Below, piece after piece: positions 1 through 7,741 of a stretch of DNA of 61,905 bases. A program made the translations under genes and the position numbers. How positions within the stretch are numbered: position 1 is the first letter of the stretch; each line of letters starts with the position of its first letter. The notes beneath the pieces are model-generated. The model had not been told where the DNA came from. It saw only the letters and a program-made list of their open reading frames with translations, and did not search any database. Source of the stretch: Piscinibacter caeni (lineage in GTDB: Bacteria > Pseudomonadota > Gammaproteobacteria > Burkholderiales > Burkholderiaceae_C); NCBI GenBank assembly GCA_003265685.1, contig QJOU01000053.1, forward strand, positions 1 to 61,905. The letters are read 5' to 3'.

Positions 1-1125
1 GTCGTCAACGTCGGCCCTCGCGACGATGCTTGGTACGAGATCGGCATCAGCCCGCTGGCCCAGATGGCCGGCTTCGACTCCAAGGACTTCGCGCACCTGA
101 AGTCCGCGCTGCGCGCCCTCATGGGCTTGGTCTTCGAGTGGGACGTTGTGACTCCGGTGACCAAGCGCCGCGGCTGGGAGGCTGCCAGTCTCTTCCCCAA
201 CGTGAAGATCCCTCCCGGCGCCGGCGTCGTGCGCTTCCAGGTCAACCCCGAGCTGCTGCCGCTGATCGTCAAGCCCGAGGTCTACGCGCTCATCGATATG
301 GCCGTCGTGCGTCGATTCCGGCGCACCGCATCTCTCGCGCTCTGGGAACACTGCGTTCGCTTCGAGCGCGTCGGCGCGACGTCAGAGGTGCCTTGGCAGA
401 CGCTGCGCGACATCCTGCTGGGCCAGTCGGCCGACTCGAAGACGTACAACGAGTTCAAGTATTTCAAGGCCAAGGTCCTGGCTCCCGCGATCCGCGAGAT
501 CAACAGCGAGTCGAACCACCAGGTCGAGATGCGCATGAACTACGTCGGGCGTTTCGTCTCGACGATCGCGTTCACCATCCGGCCGAAGGCTGAGGCTACC
601 GACAGTCTGACACCTGAGACCATGCACATCGTCGGCGAGATGGTGCAGATCGGCGTGCCGCAGGGCGACGCGCGCCGCCTGGCCAAGATGTACGGCGAGG
701 CCAAGCTGAAGGGCGCGTTGCAGTACACGCGTGATCGCATGGCTGACACGAAGCGTGAGCCGCTGAGCAATCCAGGCGCCTACTTCCGGCACGCCCTGCA
801 CACGGGCTACGCGCGTCCGGCGGAAATCGCCATCGCGCCGGAGCAGACCACTTCGCCGAGCGAGGACCTGGCCACCCAGCTTCGCTCCCACCGGGCAAGA
901 GAGGCTCAGGCGTACTACCGAGAGCTCGACGCTGACGAACAGCGCCAGCTGGTCGAGCGGTACAACTGCCAGCAGGCACTGGGAGCGTTGCAGGTGAAGA
1001 CCAAGCCCACGCGCGCGGCCGAGGCGGCCTTCTCGCGATGGCTGGCGATCGACACGTGGGGCGAGCCGTCCAAGGAGGACCTGCTCGAGTTCGCCGCGCA
1101 GATGCTGGCGGCGAAGACTCGCTGA
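1..1125 (+). CDS. Plasmid replication initiator, Rep_3/RepB family (5' truncated)
   Basis: The reading frame is open from base 1, so the gene starts left of the window; 374 codons are visible. The part from residue ~10 to ~190 has the look of a Rep_3 (RepB-like) initiator with two winged-helix domains: a helix-rich start, the segment VVRRFRRTASLALWEHCVRF, a PWQTLRDILLG helix, and a YNEFKYFKAKVLAPAIREIN stretch typical of the second winged helix. Such proteins bind iterons and open the plasmid origin. The C-terminal ~150 residues are less conserved. It ends 4 bp from the stop of a convergent gene. No iterons are visible beside it, so the origin may be outside the window or in the repeats near 33.6-33.9 kb. 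Confidence 0.8.
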   Translation, partial: VVNVGPRDDAWYEIGISPLAQMAGFDSKDFAHLKSALRALMGLVFEWDVVTPVTKRRGWEAASLFPNVKIPPGAGVVRFQVNPELLPLIVKPEVYALIDMAVVRRFRRTASLALWEHCVRFERVGATSEVPWQTLRDILLGQSADSKTYNEFKYFKAKVLAPAIREINSESNHQVEMRMNYVGRFVSTIAFTIRPKAEATDSLTPETMHIVGEMVQIGVPQGDARRLAKMYGEAKLKGALQYTRDRMADTKREPLSNPGAYFRHALHTGYARPAEIAIAPEQTTSPSEDLATQLRSHRAREAQAYYRELDADEQRQLVERYNCQQALGALQVKTKPTRAAEAAFSRWLAIDTWGEPSKEDLLEFAAQMLAAKTR

Positions 1126-1129
1126 GGCT

Positions 1130-2347
1130 TTAGGCCGCGCGCGCCGCGGGCGCTTGCGCCGGCGCGTTGAAGAGCTCGGCCTGCTTGCGCACGAGGGACA
1201 GCAGGATCTCCGGCGTCAGGAACGGGTCGTTCTTGAGCATCTGGCGCATCAGCAGCGTCGTGACCGCGTAGCCATCGCCCGGCATGATCGGCACGCCGCG
1301 CGGTGACTGGCCCTTGGCATTGACCGAGAGGTAGAGCTTGTTGCCCTGCTGCTCGATCGTGAACCACTTCGAGTTGTTCTCGCCGTGGCCCTTGCCCTCG
1401 AATCGGTTGATCCAGCCCATGAAGACGGCCAGGACCAGCGGCAGCTCGCGCTGCGACAGCTGGATGGCGATCTTGCGCTGCCAGTCATACTGGCGCGTGG
1501 CGCTGGCCTCCGCCGCTTCCAGGCGCACCGTGTGCACCTTGGCGCGGGTCTGGTCGGCGCTGAAACACAGCGCCGCCTTGCCACCGTAGATGTGCTGGCT
1601 AAGGTACTCCTGGTCGGCCGACGCTTCCGCCGGCTCGGCCTGGCGGGCCTGCTGGCGCTGTTCGTGACGCTGATCCTGGCGCTGCGGCTCCGGACGATGC
1701 TCGGTGCGCTGCTCTTGACGGGCAGCCGGCTCGCGCCGGCCGCTGTCACGCCCCATGTGCGCGCGGCCCGGGATGTCTTCGTCGAACTCCGGCGGGGCAG
1801 GGCGATCGTCACCATGCGGCGCGTCGCCACGAGGGGAGGGCGCCGGCGCCGCTGCTGCAGGTGCTCCGCGGCCCGGGCGGTAGTGCATCGCGTTGGGCAT
1901 GACCACCGCCGTCGTGGCGGCGCCGCGCGCCGGAGGCTGCGCAGGCGCTTCGGCGGCCGCAGCTTCGGCCTCGAGGTGGCGTGCGATCGTCAGCCGGATG
2001 TAGCGCGCGTTGTCGCCGTCGGGTAGGCCGGCTTCGTCCCACTCGCGGACGCGCATCGCGAAGTCGGGGCCCTCGGCCTTGCCGATCGCCACCATCGTGC
2101 GCGTCGAGAGCGCAGCCAGGCGGCCGCGCTGCAGGCGCTGGATTGTCGACTCGTGGCAGGCCAGCAGCACGCCGCGCAGGTAGTGCGACTCGCGCGCGGA
2201 ACCTCGCTTCGCGCCTTCGAGCGCGCGCACGAGCATCGTCCCCTCGACCTGGAGGATCTCGTTGATGATCTTCTCGTTCGGGGTCGGGATCTTCAGCGCG
2301 CGCACGGCGGCGGCCAGCTGGGCGGGGTCGATGTGCTTGGGTTCCAT
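1130..2347 (-). CDS. Unknown plasmid protein with a possible Whirly/MRP-like C-terminal domain
   Basis: 405 aa, convergent with the replication initiator. Three parts are visible: an N-terminal helical domain (~1-120), a long Ala/Pro then Gln/Arg/Glu-rich disordered linker (~120-260), and a folded C-terminus (~260-395). The C-terminus contains QYDWQRKIAIQLSQREL, HGENNSKWFTIEQQ and a PIMPGDGYAVTTLLMRQML helix. The spacing of the YDW, KI, LS and HG elements recalls Whirly or kinetoplastid MRP single-strand nucleic-acid-binding folds; this is inference only. The ATG at 2347 is chosen because a perfect TATAAT (2359-2354) lies 6 nt upstream, which suggests a leaderless mRNA. A 16-residue longer start at 2395 would cross that promoter. 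Confidence 0.6.
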   Translation of the reverse strand: MEPKHIDPAQLAAAVRALKIPTPNEKIINEILQVEGTMLVRALEGAKRGSARESHYLRGVLLACHESTIQRLQRGRLAALSTRTMVAIGKAEGPDFAMRVREWDEAGLPDGDNARYIRLTIARHLEAEAAAAEAPAQPPARGAATTAVVMPNAMHYRPGRGAPAAAAPAPSPRGDAPHGDDRPAPPEFDEDIPGRAHMGRDSGRREPAARQEQRTEHRPEPQRQDQRHEQRQQARQAEPAEASADQEYLSQHIYGGKAALCFSADQTRAKVHTVRLEAAEASATRQYDWQRKIAIQLSQRELPLVLAVFMGWINRFEGKGHGENNSKWFTIEQQGNKLYLSVNAKGQSPRGVPIMPGDGYAVTTLLMRQMLKNDPFLTPEILLSLVRKQAELFNAPAQAPAARAA

Positions 2348-2353
2348 GAGCGC

Positions 2354-2405
2354 ATTATAGCTAGCTTCGCTATCTTTGCTAGCATTGCTGCACATGCGTT
2401 ACACT
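2354..2405. promoter_or_regulatory. Divergent promoter region with repeated TAGC motifs
   Basis: On the minus strand a TATAAT box at 2359-2354 lies 6 nt before the ATG at 2347. On the plus strand TTGCTA (2376-2381) and TACACT (2400-2405) are 18 bp apart, 7 nt before the ATG at 2413. Between them are repeated GCTAGC/ATAGC elements (2358-2384) that could be an operator for the ribbon-helix-helix-like product of the plus-strand gene. Neither gene has a Shine-Dalgarno, so both are probably leaderless. Confidence 0.5.
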
Positions 2406-2412
2406 CGCGGCC

Positions 2413-2625
2413 ATGAATCGGGAGATCGAACCGGCGCCGCCGGCCGACAGGGTGCAGATGAACGTGAGGCTCCGGCGCGACCTGGTGCAGGAGTTGATGC
2501 GCCTGGGCGGCCTGGAGCAGGCCGAGACGGGCCGCCGCGTCACCCAGCAGCAACTGTTCGAAGCCGCCGTCGAGAGCTACGTCGCTCAGCTGCGCAAGAA
2601 GCACGGCGCGCCCAGCAAAGGGTGA
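2413..2625 (+). CDS. Small ribbon-helix-helix-like DNA-binding protein
   Basis: 70 aa. Residues ~15-60 read VQMNVRLRRDLVQELMRLGG, then QLFEAAVESYVAQLRKKHG. That is a beta strand with basic residues followed by two helices, the pattern of CopG/Arc/MetJ-type ribbon-helix-helix repressors. It is divergent from the gene at 1130-2347 and shares a 65-bp intergenic promoter with TAGC repeats. A role as local repressor of both genes, or as a copy-control factor near the replication initiator, is inferred from position only. No Shine-Dalgarno is visible. Confidence 0.6.
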   Translation: MNREIEPAPPADRVQMNVRLRRDLVQELMRLGGLEQAETGRRVTQQQLFEAAVESYVAQLRKKHGAPSKG

Positions 2626-2670
2626 CGACCCCGCTCCCTTGATCGGTGAGCTGGTCCGCGGCCGCGTCGG

Positions 2671-3435
2671 CTACCAGATGTCGACGTCGAGCGCCTTGAC
2701 GAGCTCCTCCATCGGATCCACCGGCAATCCGTTCCAGAGGAGATCTGCCGGCCTAGCCACATTCAGCGACAGGAGCACTGGTGAAAGCGGCAGACCGATC
2801 GTCTTGGCCACGGCGCGCATCGTGCCCAGGTCCCGAAGTGTCGCTGGCTCGCTGTCACGCCACGCGCGGATCAGATCGAATGGAAGCCCTGTCTTCGTAC
2901 AGGCCTCTTCCAGCGACTGCGAGAAGGTGGATGCGATGAACTCATCAAGCACGACCTCTGGGTGCCCGGCAAACTTCGCGCGGGAGATGTCGCCGAAATA
3001 CTGAGCGAGGGCATGAAGCATCTGCTGCTTCGACTCCGAGCTACCCGCGAGCGCACGATCCAAGAGCGACTGGATCTCTTCCTTCGGTGCGTCTCGGTCG
3101 CCTATGCGATTGATCAGCGCCTTCATTGCATCCATGTCCACCACCCTTGCGGGATCAAACATGGCACTGGCCAACGCGCGTATGTCCTCCGTTCTGAGGA
3201 CGTCGGCCAGGAAGAAGATCCTCACGCACGGACACCCGAGGAACTGAGCAGTCTTCTCGATCTGCGCGCGCCCGAGGTGATCGTAGATGCTCAGCGGGCG
3301 GCTGTTCGGCTTCGCGTCAAAGCATTCGAGCAGGACGTCCGGATCAAACCCGCACGCCGTCGCGGCATCCTCGAACTCGATGCCTCTCTCAATGGACTTG
3401 TCGATGATCGCCTGGTACAGGCGCTCCGCGATCAT
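2671..3435 (-). CDS. Unknown protein with two HTH-like repeats, paired with HDOD gene
   Basis: 254 aa, starting 7 nt after the stop of the HDOD gene with a GAGG upstream, so the two are almost certainly co-transcribed. The protein appears internally duplicated. Residues ~20-85 and ~175-245 each show a helical unit with an Ala-x3-Gly step (ATACGFDPDVL; CTKTGLPFDLI) followed by a TA-x2-LG-x-P-type segment (TAQFLGCP; AKTIGLPLSPVLLSLNV). This resembles two diverged helix-turn-helix units. No catalytic motif is seen. A signalling role with the HDOD partner is possible but unproven. Confidence 0.6.
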   Translation of the reverse strand: MIAERLYQAIIDKSIERGIEFEDAATACGFDPDVLLECFDAKPNSRPLSIYDHLGRAQIEKTAQFLGCPCVRIFFLADVLRTEDIRALASAMFDPARVVDMDAMKALINRIGDRDAPKEEIQSLLDRALAGSSESKQQMLHALAQYFGDISRAKFAGHPEVVLDEFIASTFSQSLEEACTKTGLPFDLIRAWRDSEPATLRDLGTMRAVAKTIGLPLSPVLLSLNVARPADLLWNGLPVDPMEELVKALDVDIW

Positions 3436-3442
3436 GCGCGCC

Positions 3443-4270
3443 TCATGAGATGGCTGAGACCAGTGCTCCAGCCTGGTCGGCGCTTCGCTTCAGCTGATCC
3501 GCCAGCCACTTCTGCTCCACGCCTAGCGAGCCGAGAGTTTCGCCACCGATGCCTTCGAGCACCGACTCGATGCCGTCCCCTCTCAGCGCGCCGCTCGCCG
3601 ACACGCTCCCGCAGTAGACGGCCGAAGGGAGCCCGCGTGGCGCTGCGTCACGCGCGATGTACTGCTGCACTGCCTCAGTGATCGTCGCTGGCAAACCCCA
3701 CCGCCTCAGGAGCTCGCCACCGACCTGGGCATGATCGAATCCAAGCACTTCTTTCTCGACTGCGGCACGTGCCGGAAGGTCCATGGCGACTGACCGATCG
3801 CGCACCTGCTGAGCCTCATCCGGCAGAGTGAGGTGCATGACGAGCACGCCCAAGCTGTGCAGCAGGCCTGCGGCAAACGCCGAAGACCCCTCGCTACTGC
3901 CTCGCGCCGTGATCGCCGCCGCCACCTGCCCAGCGATGGCGCTGTGCATCCAGTGGTTGGTCATGTCCACGCCACGAACGGTCCCGACTGCAGACATTGC
4001 GCATGACGCGAGGACCAGCACCCTGAAATCGCTGATTCCGAGCACCCGAATCGCGTGCTCGATCGTGCCTACGCTGCCCTTGCTTCCGTAGAAGGCGCTG
4101 TTGGCCAGGCGCAGCGCTTTCGCGGCCACCACCTGGTCCTTGGCGATCACATCGGCGATCTGACGCATGTCCGAACCATCGCTTCGCGTTACGCGGTCGA
4201 GCTCCAAGACGACTTCCGGCAGATGCGGCAGTCGTGTGGCCTGTCCAAAGACGCGGTTCAGATCGCTCAT
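3443..4270 (-). CDS. HDOD domain protein
   Basis: 275 aa. Residues ~5-200 form an HDOD domain: LPHLPEVVLELDRV, an IAKDQVVAAKALRLANSAFYG segment, IEHAIRVLGISDFRVLVLA and AFAAGLLHSLGVLVMH, then FDHAQVGGELLRRWGLP. HDOD proteins are HD-like regulators found with two-component, chemotaxis and cyclic-di-GMP signalling. As in most of the family, the metal-binding HD pair of true phosphohydrolases is not complete. The ATG at 4270 is preferred over an upstream in-frame start at 4372, which would add a low-complexity Arg-rich leader. It heads a two-gene operon with the gene at 2671-3435. Confidence 0.85.
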   Translation of the reverse strand: MSDLNRVFGQATRLPHLPEVVLELDRVTRSDGSDMRQIADVIAKDQVVAAKALRLANSAFYGSKGSVGTIEHAIRVLGISDFRVLVLASCAMSAVGTVRGVDMTNHWMHSAIAGQVAAAITARGSSEGSSAFAAGLLHSLGVLVMHLTLPDEAQQVRDRSVAMDLPARAAVEKEVLGFDHAQVGGELLRRWGLPATITEAVQQYIARDAAPRGLPSAVYCGSVSASGALRGDGIESVLEGIGGETLGSLGVEQKWLADQLKRSADQAGALVSAIS

Positions 4271-4392
4271 ATAGACCCCGAATTCTAAATTTCGGCCCAC
4301 CTGTCTGGAAGGTTTATTCGCGCATGTTGCCGATCTCCGTGGGCACCGTCCACCTGGACCCCGCTCCACCAACCTTCCGACAGGAGAAGCTC

Positions 4393-5028
4393 ATGCTGAC
4401 CATCGCTCAACAATCACATCAGTCCCGTGATCTCGCTTTCACCGTCGTCGGGTTCTTTCCGAGCGGCGAGGGCTACTCCGACACCGTGCTCGCTCGCGAC
4501 CCCGAGGAAGCCAAGATCCGCGTCATCTCGGATCTGCGCTACTCGGAAGAGGGCGGCGATCTGGAAGTCTCCTGCGTCCTGGACGCCGCCGGCAAGGTGG
4601 TGGAGGACTCGACGGCCGACGCGTTCGACATGCTTGTCGAATCCGACGCCCTGGAGATCCTGATCACCCACCTCCGCGAGACGATTCCCGGCCCGGCCAC
4701 CTCGGCCGCGGACGCGTCGGAGGCCAGTGAGATCGACATGCTCAACACCTACCTCGAACTGTTCGAGCTGGTGCTGAGCGACGCGCCCCACGCGCTCGAT
4801 GGCCTGACCATCGGTGCCGACGGGTACGCGGACGAAGACCTGACGTTGCGCTTCATCGACTCGATGGGCGCCGACCACGAGATCATCCCCGCCGAGGCGC
4901 TTCTGCACCTTGCGAGGAAGTCGCTTCAGCTGGGCTTCGGCCCGGCCGCCGCGCAGATCGAGTCCCTGGCCACGCGGGCCCGCTCCGCGGTGAGCCTCGC
5001 GGTTCTCGAGGCGATCTGCGAGTCGTGA
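4393..5028 (+). CDS. Hypothetical acidic protein
   Basis: 211 aa, ATG at 4393 preceded by AGGAG 6 nt upstream. The protein is acidic and hydrophilic with no recognised motif. The first ~75 residues (FTVVGFFPSGEGYSDTVLAR...) look like a small alpha/beta fold with conserved aromatic and acidic positions, and the rest is mostly helical. A strong intrinsic terminator follows 30 bp downstream, so it is a one-gene unit. It resembles other small accessory genes of this plasmid in layout, not in sequence. Confidence 0.7.
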   Translation: MLTIAQQSHQSRDLAFTVVGFFPSGEGYSDTVLARDPEEAKIRVISDLRYSEEGGDLEVSCVLDAAGKVVEDSTADAFDMLVESDALEILITHLRETIPGPATSAADASEASEIDMLNTYLELFELVLSDAPHALDGLTIGADGYADEDLTLRFIDSMGADHEIIPAEALLHLARKSLQLGFGPAAAQIESLATRARSAVSLAVLEAICES

Positions 5029-5058
5029 TCCGCCAGGCCTGCGCCCCGCAGCCTTCCA

Positions 5059-5090
5059 CCCCCGCCCCAACCGGCGGGGGTTTCCTTTTT
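5059..5090 (+). terminator. Intrinsic terminator
   Basis: A perfect 8-bp stem CCCCCGCC/GGCGGGGG (5059-5066, 5073-5080) with a 6-nt loop is followed by TTTCCTTTTT. It ends the gene at 4393-5028. Confidence 0.9.
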
Positions 5091-5196
5091 CCTCATCCGC
5101 CGCGCGCAAAGCATGTCCGGCCTCGCCACGCCCGTCGTCACCCTCGCTGTTCGTCATCACCGGGCATCCCGACAACGTGCGAAAGCACATCCAATC

Positions 5197-5574
5197 ATGC
5201 TCAAGTCTGACCACACCACAGTCGGCGCCTCGGCCGACCTGATCGTCTGGCGCTGGCGCAAGCCCGGGCCCTACGAGTTGCTCTTCCTGCGCAAGGGCGC
5301 GACCTGCTTCTACACGAAGCGCGGCAACGAGATCCTTTGCCACGTCGTGCGCGCTCCGTATGGCGCCCTGGACCAGGCGACCCAGGTGGTCTCCGGCGAC
5401 TCTGCTGCAGCCGTGATCGCCGACCTCTCCAAGGACGGCGCGATCGAACACAGCATGCCGGGCGACATGCCTCACTGGACCGACGAGGGCGTTCTGCTCG
5501 ACTTGGTCACCCCGGCGGCGGTTCAAGCGATGTACGCAGCCCCGGCTGCCACACTCGAAACCCTGGAGTTCTGA
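5197..5574 (+). CDS. Hypothetical protein
   Basis: 125 aa from the ATG at 5197; the open frame extends to an ATG at 5113 whose extra 28 residues are Arg/His-rich and unlikely to be real. No motif is recognised. The segment ELLFLRKGATCFYTKRGNEILCHVV is beta-rich. It is 2 bp from the start of the next gene, so the pair is probably translated together. The Shine-Dalgarno for 5197 is weak. Confidence 0.6.
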   Translation: MLKSDHTTVGASADLIVWRWRKPGPYELLFLRKGATCFYTKRGNEILCHVVRAPYGALDQATQVVSGDSAAAVIADLSKDGAIEHSMPGDMPHWTDEGVLLDLVTPAAVQAMYAAPAATLETLEF

Positions 5575-5576
5575 CC

Positions 5577-6122
5577 ATGGAAAAGCTCGACTTCTTCCTG
5601 TCGCTCGTCACCGAGAACCCCGTGACGCTCAACAAGATCGGCGACAACAAGGCCTTCCCCGGCTGCGAGGAGTACGCGATCGATCACCTCCGTCTGACGC
5701 CAGGCTTCGAGCTGGGCGACTTCATGGAGGACAGCACCGTCTCGGTTGCCGAGGAGGTGTTCGTCGTCGACGTGTCGCCTCCTGGTGCCGAACCGAGCAA
5801 GGCGGCTCACGCCGTGTGGCGCGTCGCGCTCAAGAGCGGCCCTGTCGCCTTGATGCGCGTGCGCATCACCGGTGTCGAGGACGACCAAACGGCAGAGATC
5901 ATGCTCGAAGGCTCCGGCCAGGTGATCGAGGATCTCACTCTGGAGCCCTACCTGCAGCTGTCGATGGTCGAGGCCGCGCGCCGCGAAGCCTTCGAAGAGC
6001 TCAACAAGATCGCTCTGGCCACGGCCAAGCTGATGAAGGGCGTCACATCGCTGTTCGGCGACCCCGACCAGCAGGAAGCCGCAACCGCCACGCTCGGCCA
6101 GGCTCTGTCGTTCGCCGACTGA
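5577..6122 (+). CDS. Hypothetical acidic protein
   Basis: 181 aa, starting 2 bp after the previous stop with a GGAG 9 nt upstream. The first 30 residues (LSLVTENPVTLNKIGDNKAFPG) lead into a beta-rich middle (EEVFVVDVSP, AVWRVALKSGPVALMRVRITG) and a helical C-terminus. No family is recognised. It is closed by a good terminator 19 bp downstream. Confidence 0.65.
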   Translation: MEKLDFFLSLVTENPVTLNKIGDNKAFPGCEEYAIDHLRLTPGFELGDFMEDSTVSVAEEVFVVDVSPPGAEPSKAAHAVWRVALKSGPVALMRVRITGVEDDQTAEIMLEGSGQVIEDLTLEPYLQLSMVEAARREAFEELNKIALATAKLMKGVTSLFGDPDQQEAATATLGQALSFAD

Positions 6123-6140
6123 CCAGCCTCAATCCCTCCA

Positions 6141-6170
6141 AGCCGCCCCTTCGTGGGCGGCTTTTTCTTT
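6141..6170 (+). terminator. Intrinsic terminator
   Basis: Stem AGCCGCCC/GGGCGGCT (6141-6148, 6155-6162), 6-nt loop, then TTTTCTTT. Confidence 0.9.
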
Positions 6171-6344
6171 CAGCGGAACAACAAGACCCGGTTGGTGGTG
6201 GCAGCACCGCAAGCGGCGGCGGCGACGAGGACGAACACGGTTGTGTAAGGCCAACGCGTCTTATAGGCCCATGTTCTCGATTACCAAGGGCACAGGCCAA
6301 CGCAAAGACCTTTGCACATCCCCCAACCCTTCAGGAGCTCCCAA

Positions 6345-6434
6345 ATGACCCTCGTCCTCTGCGCTATCGCCATCACCGGCTACATCCTCAGCCGTCCGGT
6401 CGTTCGCCTTGCGGACAACCTCGGCTGGCTGTGA
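6345..6434 (+). CDS. 29-residue hydrophobic micropeptide
   Basis: A complete 29-codon frame lies between two terminators (6141-6170 and 6475-6510). It has an ideal AGGAG (6333-6337) 7 nt before the ATG. The peptide begins MTLVLCAIAITGYILSRPVV, one short membrane helix followed by a small polar end. A possible weak promoter (TTGTGT 6241-6246, TATAGG 6262-6267) is upstream. The isolated unit of Shine-Dalgarno, frame and terminator supports a real gene. Function is unknown; a membrane-associated small protein is likely. Confidence 0.55.
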   Translation: MTLVLCAIAITGYILSRPVVRLADNLGWL

Positions 6435-6474
6435 TCTGAACCCGCTCTCGAAGCCTTGCTTCGCTGAGCTAGAG

Positions 6475-6510
6475 CCCTCCAAGACCATGTCTTGGAGGGT
6501 TTCTTCTTTT
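6475..6510 (+). terminator. Intrinsic terminator
   Basis: An 11-bp stem CCCTCCAAGAC/GTCTTGGAGGG (6475-6485, 6489-6499) with a 3-nt loop is followed by TTTCTTCTTTT. It closes the micropeptide gene. Confidence 0.9.
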
Positions 6511-6563
6511 CCTGTGTGCCGCATCTCGTTTGGCAGATCCAACCAACCCCACAGGAGCATCCC

Positions 6564-6809
6564 ATGCACACCTCTCCCGCCCAGGCCGCACCCGCGGTGC
6601 GCCTGCCCATGAACGTGAAGTGCTTCGACCGCGCACCGTACAAGGACACCGTCGAAGTCCAGAGCGGATGGCACCCCGACGGCCGCCGCTTGATGGTGAC
6701 GATTCCGAACCCGATGTCCAAGAGCTGCCGGTACGACCTGAAGCTCGAGGAGCCGGGCTGTCAAGGCTGCCGCTGGCAGCGCGAGGACGATCCGCGAGAC
6801 GTCGCCTAA
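6564..6809 (+). CDS. Small hypothetical protein with a C-terminal Cys cluster
   Basis: 81 aa with AGGAG (6553-6557) 6 nt before the ATG at 6564. The middle reads as a beta hairpin (DTVEVQSGWHPDGRRLMVTI). The C-terminus has SCRYDLKLEEPGCQGCRW, a Cys-x12-Cys-x2-Cys arrangement that could bind zinc. No family is recognised. It is a stand-alone unit ended by the terminator at 6819. Confidence 0.65.
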   Translation: MHTSPAQAAPAVRLPMNVKCFDRAPYKDTVEVQSGWHPDGRRLMVTIPNPMSKSCRYDLKLEEPGCQGCRWQREDDPRDVA

Positions 6810-6818
6810 CCAGCACCA

Positions 6819-6857
6819 GAGGCCCGACCGCCACCGGTCGGGCCTCTTCCCTTTTTT
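6819..6857 (+). terminator. Intrinsic terminator
   Basis: An 11-bp stem GAGGCCCGACC/GGTCGGGCCTC (6819-6829, 6836-6846), 6-nt loop, then TTCCCTTTTTT. Confidence 0.92.
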
Positions 6858-6958
6858 GTTCCGCGCTCGACTGGAAAGCGGTGTCTACGCGATCTTCCAG
6901 CCCTTACCGTGGAAAGGATCGTTGACGCCTAAGTCGTTGTTTTGCTTGATGTTTTCGA

Positions 6959-6988
6959 TTGCTACAGGTCGTTCGTCGAGCCTATGAT
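6959..6988 (+). promoter_or_regulatory. Sigma-70-like promoter
   Basis: TTGCTA (6959-6964) and TATGAT (6983-6988) are 18 bp apart. The expected start is near 6995, giving a ~50-nt leader to the ATG at 7044. This argues against upstream in-frame starts of that gene. Confidence 0.5.
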
Positions 6989-7043
6989 TAACGCTTATGC
7001 AGAAGCACTCTTGCGCTGCGACAACTCACTAGGGAACACGATC

Positions 7044-7334
7044 ATGTACGCACAGACCACGAACAACGACCACGGCGCAATCGACATCGGCCTGGAGTGC
7101 CTCGGCTGCATCGGCGACGCCGGCCAGGCCACTTGCAAGATGTTCGCTGACGGCCTGTGCACCGGCAACCGCGCCGGCAAGTGCATGCGCGCGGCGATGG
7201 TCGACCACGCCGAAGCCCAGGCCGAGATCATCCTGGCCACCATCGCCCTGATGGCGCGCACCGCCAAGTCGGGCCGCGACCTGCGCGCCCAGCTGCCCAA
7301 GATCGAGAAGATCATGGCCGCGACCGTCGCCTGA
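7044..7334 (+). CDS. Hypothetical Cys-rich protein
   Basis: 96 aa from the ATG at 7044, chosen because a promoter sits at 6959-6988; in-frame starts at 6942 and 6987 lie within or upstream of it. Five cysteines occur in ~30 residues (CLGCIGDAGQATCKMF, then C-x8-C), suggesting a metal or Fe-S site in the N-terminal third. The C-terminal half is a long amphipathic helix (AEIILATIALMARTAKSGRDL). No family is recognised. Confidence 0.6.
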   Translation: MYAQTTNNDHGAIDIGLECLGCIGDAGQATCKMFADGLCTGNRAGKCMRAAMVDHAEAQAEIILATIALMARTAKSGRDLRAQLPKIEKIMAATVA

Positions 7335-7358
7335 TCAGAATCCAATCGCTCCATCTGC

Positions 7359-7387
7359 TTTACACATACGTGTGATTTCGCTATAGT
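7359..7387 (+). promoter_or_regulatory. Promoter with CACATACGTGTG operator element (shared motif, copy 1)
   Basis: TTTACA (7359-7364) and TATAGT (7382-7387) have 17-bp spacing. The spacer holds CACATACGTGTG (7363-7374), a near-palindrome found with small changes upstream of seven other transcription units in the window. It drives the genes at 7407 and 7742. Confidence 0.65.
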
Positions 7388-7406
7388 CGCCACCACAACA
7401 CATATC

Positions 7407-7703
7407 ATGAACGGTCTGAACGCTTTTTCCCCCATCGAAATCGGTCTCGACGCCCTCGGCGTGTCGTCCCCTGAAGGGATGCTGCAGCAGCTGGGTGTCG
7501 AGGGTGTCTATGGTGACGACATGGTGAAGCGGGTGACGAAGCGCGTCGAGGAGACGCTGATCGACCACCCCGAAATCCGCAGCGAGATCGTCGCGGCCGG
7601 CCTGTACATCCTCCTCGGCGAGGTGGATGACATCGAGCAGGTTCGTAGCGTGGTGCTGCCGCGGATGGACCTTGCCGTCGACCGCGCACTGGTGGCCGCC
7701 TAA
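7407..7703 (+). CDS. Hypothetical protein upstream of sigma-like regulator
   Basis: 98 aa, ATG 20 nt after the -10 box with no Shine-Dalgarno in the short leader. Residues ~30-75 (GDDMVKRVTKRVEETLIDHPEIRSEI) form amphipathic helices, followed by a hydrophobic strand (AAGLYILLG). No family is recognised. It lies 38 bp before the sigma-like gene and shares its promoter, so the products may act together. Confidence 0.6.
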   Translation: MNGLNAFSPIEIGLDALGVSSPEGMLQQLGVEGVYGDDMVKRVTKRVEETLIDHPEIRSEIVAAGLYILLGEVDDIEQVRSVVLPRMDLAVDRALVAA

Positions 7704-7741
7704 GAGCGAGTCCATCTGCGCGGAAGCAGAATGAGAATTAC

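Noticed and set aside
1385-2026. 213-codon plus-strand frame
   Set aside because: Opposite the 1130-2347 gene and Arg/Leu-rich without a ribosome site.
4414-5526. 370-codon minus-strand frame
   Set aside because: It lies opposite two genes with good Shine-Dalgarno sites and terminators; the frame reflects high third-position GC in the plus-strand genes.
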